From Balneolaceae bacterium (GTDB lineage: Bacteria > Bacteroidota > Rhodothermia > Balneolales > Balneolaceae), in assembly GCA_007129085.1 (NCBI GenBank), contig SKWF01000094.1, positions 1-5,739 on the forward strand: DNA of 5,739 nucleotides, read 5' to 3'. Every line of letters begins with the position of its first letter. Positions within the stretch are counted from its first letter, which is position 1. The position numbers were made by a program, and so were the translations under genes. Positions 1 to 5,619 of this stretch are shown in pieces. The notes below the pieces were generated by a model. The model had not been told where the DNA came from and made no database searches. It worked only from the letters and a program-made list of their open reading frames with translations.

Positions 1-116
1 GCACTACCGGCCTGATCGATGAATACGCTGGTTTGAGCGTTAGAACTTTGTGGAATAACCATCAGACCGACGATTATGAATAGCAGTGATGGGAGAAATA
101 TGTGAAAAGTTTTCAT
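1..116 (-). CDS. Exported protein, N-terminal fragment; probable OstA-like/LptA LPS-transport protein
   Basis: The first 38 codons of a minus-strand gene are present; the rest lies beyond the left edge. The translation begins MKTFHIFLPSLLFIIVGLMV and continues to IPQSSNAQTSVFIDQ. This is a classic Sec signal peptide: Lys at position 2, a hydrophobic core at about 6-21, and a likely signal peptidase I cut after SNA, before Gln28. There is no lipobox Cys, so the product should be soluble in the periplasm or outer-membrane associated. Its ATG overlaps the lptC stop codon by one base (TGATG), which suggests translational coupling. In Bacteroidota-type genomes the gene directly after lptC is commonly an OstA-like LptA-type protein that carries LPS across the periplasm. 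The functional call rests mainly on this neighbourhood, because too little mature protein is visible to confirm the OstA fold. Any other secreted protein remains possible. Confidence 0.6.
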   Translation of the reverse strand, partial: MKTFHIFLPSLLFIIVGLMVIPQSSNAQTSVFIDQAGS

Positions 117-670
117 CAATCTACCTGCACTCTGCCACTTGGATCGGTTATGGTGTACGATGAGAGGTCTGTAAGCCCATCAAACCCTCGGCCGGAAATA
201 CTGTCGGACGGGGTGATGATCGTCACAAAGTCGGGGGAGCTGATGCGGTCTGAATCTTGCGACCATTTTAGATATTCGGAGTAGAGTTGGCGTTCGGTTA
301 CGGTTTGAACGCGTACGGAATCGTAAAGTTCGAACTCCCGTTTTTCGTCGAAATAGATGGCTCGTTTACTCCAGGCTTCTGTCTCAACTGCTCCGGTTGT
401 ATCGAATAGCTGCACGTAAACGGGCCCGTCAATATTGGTCTGCTTACGATCTTCGGATTGGTAGCTGATGGCGTAGCTGCCATCAATTAATATTTTTTTT
501 CGGCCATCTTTCATGAGCGACATCTCCACATCCCAACTCTCTGTTGTTGATATGAGAGAGTCGTTAAGTTCAGCTTCGATTTGGCGGGTATCGTGGTCAG
601 AAAGTTCTGAACATGCTGCAACTGTGAATAGCAGAATCAGTGCGGGAATGGGCGATTTAAAGAGTGCCAA
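116..670 (-). CDS. lptC: LPS export ABC transporter periplasmic protein LptC (lipoprotein)
   Basis: This is an LptC-family protein, the periplasmic member of the Lpt bridge that takes LPS from the LptBFG transporter to LptA. I start it at a TTG (codon 670-668), giving 184 residues beginning MALFKSPIPALILLFTVAAC. That is a compact lipoprotein signal with lipobox VAAC and acylated Cys20. Upstream in-frame ATGs at 733 and 760 would place the Cys 41 or 50 residues in, deep inside upp, and look wrong. The mature part shows the repeating LptC/OstA beta pattern: a residue-modifying stretch around 97-123 (AIYFDEKREFELYDSVRVQT), then SEYLKWSQDSDRISSPDFV (131-149) and SISGRGFDGLTDLSSYTI (157-174). These match the family's 'outer-leaflet to G-x-G-F' ending. 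It overlaps the end of upp by 14 nt and the next gene by 1 nt. A lipid anchor instead of the E. coli-type transmembrane helix is usual in this group. The start codon is the least certain part. Confidence 0.82.
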   Translation of the reverse strand: MALFKSPIPALILLFTVAACSELSDHDTRQIEAELNDSLISTTESWDVEMSLMKDGRKKILIDGSYAISYQSEDRKQTNIDGPVYVQLFDTTGAVETEAWSKRAIYFDEKREFELYDSVRVQTVTERQLYSEYLKWSQDSDRISSPDFVTIITPSDSISGRGFDGLTDLSSYTITDPSGRVQVD

Positions 671-1292
671 AATACCGGTCGCCTGCGTCGCCGAGTCCCG
701 GTACGATGAACGCCTGATCGTTGAGTTTTTCATCAATGGCCGCAGTAATAATCGAAACATCGGGATATTTTTCTGTTATTCGTTTTAGGCCTTCAGGTGC
801 GCATATCAGCGAAATAAAGCGGATGTTTTGTGCACCCTGTTTTTTCAAAAAGCCGATTGCATCATCCGCACTTCCACCGGTGGCAAGCATGGGATCAACC
901 AAAAGTACTTGTCCCTCGGCCACACCATCGGGGAGGTTGGAATAGTAGTCAACGGGTTCGTGCGTAGTTTCGTCTCTGTACATCCCCAGGTGGCCTACTT
1001 TTGCATCGGGAATAAATTCGATGATAGCATCAACCAAACTTAAACCCGCTCGTAAAATGGGTACCACAATGACTTCCGTATCTATCGCGTACCCTTTTGT
1101 TTCGGTTATGGGCGTGTTGATGGAGTGTTCGCGCAATGGCAGCTCCTTAAGGGCGGAATAGGCCAGGATATTTGCAATCCGGGCCATCGCCTTGCGAAAT
1201 CCAACAATATCGGTGGATTGATCTCTCAAGATAGAGAGATCTCTGGCCACAACGGGATGTTCAAGTACGGAAACGTTTTTAAAAGTACTCAT
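657..1292 (-). CDS. upp: Uracil phosphoribosyltransferase
   Basis: This cytosolic pyrimidine-salvage enzyme converts uracil plus PRPP to UMP and pyrophosphate (EC 2.4.2.9). It has 211 residues, the usual family length, and appears complete. Visible landmarks in order are: HPVVARDLSILRD near the N-terminus (12-24), matching the family's HPLVxHKLxxLR; VVPILRAGL (76-84); GMYRDE (103-108); the PRPP-binding loop VDPMLATGGS (132-141); APEGL (165-169); and the uracil-binding C-terminus FIVPGLGDAGDRYFGT (195-210). The ATG at 1292 is preceded by GGAAAG three bases upstream, and the N-terminus fits the family, so the start is secure. It lies 12 nt after the symporter stop and overlaps lptC, so it is very likely cotranscribed with both. 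No key residue is missing, and nothing suggests recent transfer. Confidence 0.96.
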   Translation of the reverse strand: MSTFKNVSVLEHPVVARDLSILRDQSTDIVGFRKAMARIANILAYSALKELPLREHSINTPITETKGYAIDTEVIVVPILRAGLSLVDAIIEFIPDAKVGHLGMYRDETTHEPVDYYSNLPDGVAEGQVLLVDPMLATGGSADDAIGFLKKQGAQNIRFISLICAPEGLKRITEKYPDVSIITAAIDEKLNDQAFIVPGLGDAGDRYFGTL

Positions 1293-1295
1293 GAT

Positions 1296-1301
1296 CTTTC
1301 C
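1296..1301 (-). promoter_or_regulatory. Shine-Dalgarno-like site for upp
   Basis: The minus strand reads GGAAAG, then ATC, then the upp ATG. It is purine-rich and partly complementary to the 16S rRNA tail, but the 3-base gap is shorter than usual. It sits in the 12-base gap after the symporter stop. It is the only SD-like sequence I find in front of any gene here. The symporter, HU and GH31-like genes have none, as is common in Bacteroidota-type bacteria. Confidence 0.4.
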
Positions 1302-1304
1302 GAA

Positions 1305-2942
1305 TTAAACTTCAGTGTCTTCGAAATAATTTTTGGTTATACGTACGATAACTCCTGATAGAGCAAACAAGGCAATGATGTTGAAAAACGCCATCAAGCC
1401 GAGCATTACGTCACCAAATGCCCATATGGTAGTGAGTGCGGTAATTGCCCCCACAAAATGCATACCTACAAATGCGAGCCGGTACCAGAATATCGACTTA
1501 AATCCGAAGAGATATTGTGCGGCTCTGTCACCGTAGTAACTCCAACTAATAGATGTGGAAATTCCGAACAGGATTACGCTGATGGTAACCAGCAATCCAC
1601 CTCCTGCGCCAAGTGGTGAAAGGCCAATTTCGAATGCTCGCGCTGTTAATGGAGCTCCGGTTTCAACAACGCCTCCATAAATTCTATCTAATATTTGGCC
1701 GTCTTCCGAGAATGCCACAGGAGCAGTTCCGGCGCCTTCAATGCGGCCGGTGAAATATTCAGTTTCGGCCCGATCAACGTACATTGTATCAACAACAGCA
1801 GAGTATCGTTGCATTTCGCCATTTACCGGCACACCGTTTTCAAAAAACAGTACGTTTTGCTGTTCAGGGTCCTCGGTTTCGTGGATTACATATTCTATGG
1901 CTCCATCAGATGGATTAACAGACGCGGAGTGGTGCATATCCCAGGCACCGGTTGATACAATAACCAACCCGGTAATGGAGCAGACAATTAGCGTATCAAT
2001 AAATGGTTCGAGTAGTGCAACTACACCTTCTCGAACGGGTTGATCCGTTTTTGCCGCTGAGTGGGCGATGGGGGCAGAACCCTGTCCCGCCTCGTTAGAG
2101 AAAATTCCCCGCTGAACTCCATAGCTAAGTGTTAGAATTAGCGTACCTGAACCAACACCCAATACACCCGCTTGTGGGTTGAACGCATTAGTTAGGATAG
2201 TCCAGAATGCCGGAATTACCATTTGGTAATTCATTAACAAAATCAGCAGACCGGCTAATACATAAATGGTGGCCATAAATGGAACCAGTCTTGCCGTCAC
2301 GTATCCAATTCGTTTAATCCCTCCAAGAATAACAGCTCCTACAAGTCCGGCAGTAATGAACCCGGTAAGTGCACGTGGCATTTCAAAGTCACTTGCCATT
2401 ACGTCGGCAACAGTGTTCGCCTGGACAGCATTTCCGGTTAAGAATGCACAAATAGCAGCTGCAACTGAAAATGCTACGGCAAGCCACTTCCAGTTTTTGC
2501 CGAGGCCTTTTTCGATATAATACATCGGCCCACCGGAAACAGAGCCATCTTTGTTCGTTATTCTATACTCTTGCGCAAGGGTTACCTCTGTAAATTTAAT
2601 AGCCATACCCAGAACAGCTGTTACCCACATCCAGAAAATCGCTCCGGGACCCCCAATATGAATGGCGAGGGCAACACCGGCAATGTTACCAATACCAACA
2701 GTTGCAGAAAGTGCTGTACTTAATGCCTGAAAATGGTTGATATCCCCTTCATCGTCAGGATCGTCATATTTACCCGATACTACTTTTAATCCGTGGCTAA
2801 ATTGGGTGATTTGAATAAAACTGAGCCGAACCGTTATAAATATTCCAAAAGAGAGAAGAAGAAGCACCATTAATGGCATCGCTTCCGGAGTATTCCAAAC
2901 AATATCTAAAAGCCAATCAATAACATCTGCAAATATATCCAT
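1305..2942 (-). CDS. AGCS-family alanine/glycine:cation (Na+) symporter
   Basis: This is an inner-membrane transporter of the alanine-or-glycine:cation symporter family, which imports small amino acids with Na+ (sometimes H+). It has 545 residues. The family signature GGPGAIFWMWVTAVLG (97-112) matches the expected G-G-x-G-A-hydrophobic-F-W-M-W pattern fully. NxxAG-type substrate/cation motifs are also present: SATVGIGNIAGVALAI (79-94), SGGPMYYIEKGLG (136-148) and RGIFSNEAGQGSAPIAHSAA (278-297). Roughly ten or eleven hydrophobic segments are visible, the first at about 22-45 and the last at about 512-535. The family is usually about 440-490 residues. The excess is a hydrophilic, acidic insert at about 336-430, between the helix ending GLVIVSTGAWD and the one starting near 440. 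The ATG at 2942 fits the family's short N-terminal amphipathic stretch. It heads the minus-strand block, with upp 12 nt downstream. The substrate is inferred from the family. Confidence 0.93.
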   Translation of the reverse strand: MDIFADVIDWLLDIVWNTPEAMPLMVLLLLSFGIFITVRLSFIQITQFSHGLKVVSGKYDDPDDEGDINHFQALSTALSATVGIGNIAGVALAIHIGGPGAIFWMWVTAVLGMAIKFTEVTLAQEYRITNKDGSVSGGPMYYIEKGLGKNWKWLAVAFSVAAAICAFLTGNAVQANTVADVMASDFEMPRALTGFITAGLVGAVILGGIKRIGYVTARLVPFMATIYVLAGLLILLMNYQMVIPAFWTILTNAFNPQAGVLGVGSGTLILTLSYGVQRGIFSNEAGQGSAPIAHSAAKTDQPVREGVVALLEPFIDTLIVCSITGLVIVSTGAWDMHHSASVNPSDGAIEYVIHETEDPEQQNVLFFENGVPVNGEMQRYSAVVDTMYVDRAETEYFTGRIEGAGTAPVAFSEDGQILDRIYGGVVETGAPLTARAFEIGLSPLGAGGGLLVTISVILFGISTSISWSYYGDRAAQYLFGFKSIFWYRLAFVGMHFVGAITALTTIWAFGDVMLGLMAFFNIIALFALSGVIVRITKNYFEDTEV

Positions 2943-2972
2943 GGAGAGGGAGTAAGCTTGTTGCGATTTTCG

Positions 2973-3003
2973 TAAGCACGAAGGTATAAATAATTCGTGT
3001 TTA
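2973..3003. repeat. Imperfect 10-bp inverted repeat, operator-like, upstream of the symporter gene
   Basis: The plus strand shows TAAGCACGAA (2973-2982), an 11-base spacer and TTCGTGTTTA (2994-3003). The arms are reverse complements at nine of ten positions, and the tenth is a G-T pair. A further TTCGT at 2969-2973 makes a second small palindrome with ACGAA at 2978-2982 (TTCGT-AAGC-ACGAA). The repeat overlaps the candidate -7 element of the symporter operon, a natural place for a dimeric repressor. The binding role is inferred; in AT-rich DNA such a dyad can also arise by chance. Confidence 0.4.
2979..2986 (-). promoter_or_regulatory. Candidate -7 box for the symporter-upp-lptC operon
   Basis: The minus strand reads TACCTTCG, one mismatch from the Bacteroidota -7 consensus TAnnTTTG. 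Transcription would start near 2972, giving a leader of about 30 nt before the ATG at 2942. No convincing TTTG -33 box lies 17-20 bases upstream, only a T-run, so the assignment is weak. Confidence 0.3.
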
Positions 3004-3062
3004 TTTTTAGTAAAAAAATGATATTGAAATGAACGATTTCTGTAAAATATTTTTTAGAACTC

Positions 3063-3091
3063 TTAGTGCAACAGTTCATTACAGAATTTTG
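3063..3091 (+). promoter_or_regulatory. Candidate promoter for the HU/IHF-family gene
   Basis: TTAG at 3063-3066 and GAATTTTG at 3084-3091 are 17 bases apart. Each is one mismatch from the Bacteroidota-type boxes (TTTG and TAnnTTTG), and the spacing is right. This places the transcription start near 3098 and leaves a leader of about 40 nt before the ATG at 3137. It is only a pattern match in AT-rich DNA. Confidence 0.3.
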
Positions 3092-3136
3092 CGCCTATTA
3101 GTAATGATCACAAAAACTATAAAAAGCATAACTATT

Positions 3137-3421
3137 ATGACTAAGGCAGACATTGTTGACATCATTTCCTCTTCAACGGGTTTAACAAAAGTAGAGACTG
3201 AGGCCGTTGTGAAGGGCTTTATGGATACCGTAATAGACGCCATGAAACGTGGAGAAAATATTGAACTACGCGGATTCGGCAGTTTTAAAGTGGTAAAAAG
3301 AGCACAAAGAGTGGCACGAAATCCTAAAACAAATGAGGAAGTTATTGTGCCTGAGCAGTATGTACCCATGCTAAAGGTCTCGAAAGATTTTAAAGAGCAG
3401 GTTAATGAGTCTATGCAATAA
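3137..3421 (+). CDS. HU/IHF-family DNA-binding protein
   Basis: This is a small nucleoid protein that, as a dimer, bends DNA in the minor groove. It has 94 residues, the standard length. The start MTKADIVDIISSSTGLTK matches the family's first helix, so I chose the ATG at 3137. The open frame continues upstream to 3029 with another ATG at 3104, but those residues do not resemble HU. Helix 2 follows at about 20-37 (ETEAVVKGFMDTVIDAMK), then the turn GENIELRGFGSF (40-51). The DNA-binding beta-arm is next, with the intercalating Pro in ARNPKTNEE (61-69), and a C-terminal helix (YVPMLKVSKDFKEQVN). IELRGFGSF and YVPMLK resemble IHF subunits slightly more than classical HU, but that distinction is unreliable here. 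The gene is transcribed divergently from the symporter and followed by a hairpin. It is probably monocistronic, as HU genes often are. Confidence 0.93.
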   Translation: MTKADIVDIISSSTGLTKVETEAVVKGFMDTVIDAMKRGENIELRGFGSFKVVKRAQRVARNPKTNEEVIVPEQYVPMLKVSKDFKEQVNESMQ

Positions 3422-3451
3422 GAGGGAAAACAGGCTCAAATATTCCTGAAT

Positions 3452-3490
3452 AGTTGTTACACGTTATAAAATAGGGGTGTAACAATTTTA
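3452..3490 (+). terminator. Probable intrinsic terminator of the HU/IHF-family gene
   Basis: TTGTTACAC (3454-3462) and GTGTAACAA (3477-3485) form a perfect 9-bp inverted repeat around a 14-base loop. It is extendable by a G-T and an A-T pair to 3452-3487. It is followed directly by TTTTACTTTT. Its position 30 nt after the HU stop suits a Rho-independent terminator. The stem is only about half GC and the loop is large, so it may be weak. It could instead act as an operator for the gene starting at 3565. Confidence 0.55.
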
Positions 3491-3564
3491 CTTTTAAAAT
3501 TTAATTGTTTGGGTTGAGGCCGTATTTTGCTTGTCTGATGCAACCATCTTACAAGTATTTTACG

Positions 3565-5565
3565 ATGAAAATTGAATACATACTTCCACTTTTAATTCTG
3601 TTCTTACTTACGTTTTGTTCTCCGCTGCCGGATACTACCCACTATGAAATAGAGGGTTTGGTTTCCATTGAGGCAGAAACTGCTGGAGAAAATGATGAAT
3701 GGAGTGTAAAGCACTCTTTTAATAGTACAGGACTTATTTCAGCTGGGGTAGATGATCAAACCACAGCTGATTTTGAATTCTATATTTCTAAACCCGGAAA
3801 CTACAGTCTCTGGGTACTGGCATGGAAATATAGTGACGACGATAGAGATAATTTCTTGCCGGTGGAGCTGTTTGATGGCGATTACTCTTCAATAGAGCAG
3901 ATAAATCTACAGCTTCCAAATATTCATCTGCCGAGATGGGAAAATAGTATCCATGAACACGGTGGTGAGGCAACACTACACTTTTCCGAGCCGGGTATAT
4001 ATACACTCCGAATTAACTCCGCCGGGAAAGAAGGACTTCGGTTTGATAAAATACATCTTACCCACGAAAATAGCCGTCAACCGGAGGGGTTGGGATATCC
4101 CGAATCGGTGAATCCCAATATGGATCCCGTAGATATCAAGCGAGAACTGCCACGCAGAATACCACCGTCAAGGTCGTTTGGGTTGATGTTTGGTGGAGAG
4201 GATGATGTGGAGTTTTTAGCAATAAATGAGTGGCTGCAAAATCATTCGCTATCTCCTGATGCATTTTTATTGAAGAACTCTGTACCTGTTACAGAATTGA
4301 GAGAGATCAATCCTAAAGTGAGTTTTGGATTGGATATTTCGGGACAGAACCTCCCGCGTGAAACTGCTGAAGAGTTTCTAGAGTCCGGAGGTGATTATCT
4401 GACGTTTTTTGAAGAAACGGATATTAATAAAATTGAGGAGTTCTACGCTTTAACTCAAAATCATAACTCTGTAGAGAATGGTAGGGGATCATTTATTTCG
4501 GGTGTTCATCACACCAACGATACCGATTTTCAACGATTCCCGTCCAATCACCTTTCACCAAACCATGTTCCACTGATTTCTGATGAAGGGGACGGATCAC
4601 TCTCTCCTATGGAGGTATTGGAAAACCAAATCAGGCGGATGGCAGATTCGCGATTGTCCGTTTACGAACTCCCTTATCTGTCGCAAGAGATGCCCGATTT
4701 TCGAGATATGGATGAGTCTGAACGTGAAGAGGCATTCATGAGATGGTTCCAATTTGCAGTCTTTAACCCGGTAATGCCGGCCATACAGCTTTCTAATACG
4801 CCTTTGCTGGATAATCCCTCCGATAAACTTTTAGAGAATTTTAAACGGTATGCCGAGCTGAGAAATGAACTGTTTCCTTTTATATATACATTTGCCCACT
4901 ATAATCGGCAGACCGGAGTGAAAATAGTTGAAGGGGATGGGCGGCGTTTTAATCAGTTTACGTTTGGCGAATCAATTCTTGTAGCCCCAATGTATGAACT
5001 CGGTATGGACGAGAGGTCTATATATTTTCCCGAGGGAACCTGGTATGATTATTACAGTGGTAGAGCGTATCAAGGGGGGAGATCGTGGTTTTATGAAGGC
5101 ACGGATGATCGGATTCCTCTTTTTGTAAAGGCGGGGTCGGTGATTCCATATCGGCAGGCGGCACAATCACTCAAAGCAGGTACTAATGATACACTCTGGG
5201 TTGAAATTTACACGGGTGGGGCCGGTACATTTCGGCTGACGGAAGATGACCAGGTAAGTGAAAATTATCTGCGGGGAATTGCCGCCCGGACGATGTTTCG
5301 GTACAATGAAGTTCAGGAGCGAAAAATATTTACGATTGGCGCTGTACAGAACTCTTATGCAGGAATGGAAAACAGCCGAAGCTATAGACTTGAATTTTTG
5401 AACGTCGATGAAAAACCGGATGAAGTATTTTTAAATGATCAAGAGCTTCCGGAAAGCCGTTCATCTGAAGTGAAAGGGTGGAAATATGATGAAGAGAAGC
5501 GGTTGATCAATCTTCATCTCCCCAATTTAAACCGCCACGAAAAAGCGGATATCGAGATTTATTGA
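3565..5565 (+). CDS. GH31-like lipoprotein with N-terminal CBM-like domain and degenerate catalytic barrel
   Basis: The protein has 666 residues from the ATG at 3565. It begins with a hydrophobic export signal, MKIEYILPLLILFLLTFC, and Cys18 is a likely lipidation site, although Phe before the Cys is unusual. Upstream starts at 3505 (TTG) or 3538 (ATG) only lengthen the signal. Residues 24-167 look like a CBM6/35-type beta-sandwich: VSIEAETA (33-40), PGNYSLWVLAW (77-87) and GLRFDKIHLT (157-166). From IPPSRSFGLMFGG (199-211) a shortened GH31-like barrel begins. It ends at FMRWFQFAVFNPVMPAIQ (391-408), the equivalent of the family's RW-Q-x-GAFSP strand. The GH31 C-terminal sheets are clear: ELRNELFPFIYTFAHYNRQTG (431-451), SILVAPM (470-476), IYFPEGTWYDYYSG (486-499), IPLFVKAGSVIPY (517-529), then a DUF5110-like end. 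The family hydrolyses alpha-glycosides. The W-x-DMNEP nucleophile motif is absent (GDYLTFFEETD instead, 276-286), so activity is doubtful. It is probably envelope-anchored and faces no obvious polysaccharide locus. Confidence 0.78.
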   Translation: MKIEYILPLLILFLLTFCSPLPDTTHYEIEGLVSIEAETAGENDEWSVKHSFNSTGLISAGVDDQTTADFEFYISKPGNYSLWVLAWKYSDDDRDNFLPVELFDGDYSSIEQINLQLPNIHLPRWENSIHEHGGEATLHFSEPGIYTLRINSAGKEGLRFDKIHLTHENSRQPEGLGYPESVNPNMDPVDIKRELPRRIPPSRSFGLMFGGEDDVEFLAINEWLQNHSLSPDAFLLKNSVPVTELREINPKVSFGLDISGQNLPRETAEEFLESGGDYLTFFEETDINKIEEFYALTQNHNSVENGRGSFISGVHHTNDTDFQRFPSNHLSPNHVPLISDEGDGSLSPMEVLENQIRRMADSRLSVYELPYLSQEMPDFRDMDESEREEAFMRWFQFAVFNPVMPAIQLSNTPLLDNPSDKLLENFKRYAELRNELFPFIYTFAHYNRQTGVKIVEGDGRRFNQFTFGESILVAPMYELGMDERSIYFPEGTWYDYYSGRAYQGGRSWFYEGTDDRIPLFVKAGSVIPYRQAAQSLKAGTNDTLWVEIYTGGAGTFRLTEDDQVSENYLRGIAARTMFRYNEVQERKIFTIGAVQNSYAGMENSRSYRLEFLNVDEKPDEVFLNDQELPESRSSEVKGWKYDEEKRLINLHLPNLNRHEKADIEIY

Positions 5566-5570
5566 TATAA

Positions 5571-5603
5571 AAAATCCCTTCAAGCATAGCTTAAAGGGAT
5601 TTT
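5571..5603. terminator. Bidirectional intrinsic terminator between convergent genes
   Basis: AAAATCCCTT (5571-5580) pairs with AAGGGATTTT (5594-5603). Inside it, AAGC (5582-5585) pairs with GCTT (5589-5592) across one C-A mismatch and a 3-base ATA loop. The stem therefore has 14 pairs, with T-runs on the 3' side on both strands. It starts 5 nt after the GH31-like stop and ends 16 nt before the stop of the minus-strand gene, so it can serve both transcripts. Confidence 0.88.
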
Positions 5604-5619
5604 GGAAAGCGGGACAAAT

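Noticed and set aside
1741..2043. Plus-strand open frames opposite the symporter, including 1741-2043, 1695-1955 and 2266-2520
   Set aside because: All are antisense to conserved symporter sequence, low in complexity and rich in Ser, Thr, Ile and Pro, as reverse-frame shadows usually are.
3029..3136. In-frame 36-codon extension upstream of the HU/IHF gene, with a further ATG at 3104
   Set aside because: The translated extension has no likeness to HU/IHF proteins. MTKADIV at 3137 is the family's standard N-terminus, and the extension covers the probable promoter.
2943..3136. Possible riboswitch, small RNA or tRNA in the divergent intergenic region
   Set aside because: Apart from the short dyads, I find no multi-helix structure, conserved riboswitch core or cloverleaf. 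The space is only 194 bases and is filled by two plausible promoters.
3079..3369. 96-codon minus-strand open frame opposite the HU gene
   Set aside because: It lies almost wholly antisense to a confidently identified gene, has no recognisable motif and no promoter; it is a codon-bias shadow.
3505..3529. Promoter-like TTG (3505-3507) and TATTTTG (3523-3529) before the GH31-like gene
   Set aside because: The -7 element is one base short and the spacing is only 15 bases, so the match to TTTG-N17-TAnnTTTG is poor. I did not annotate it as a promoter.
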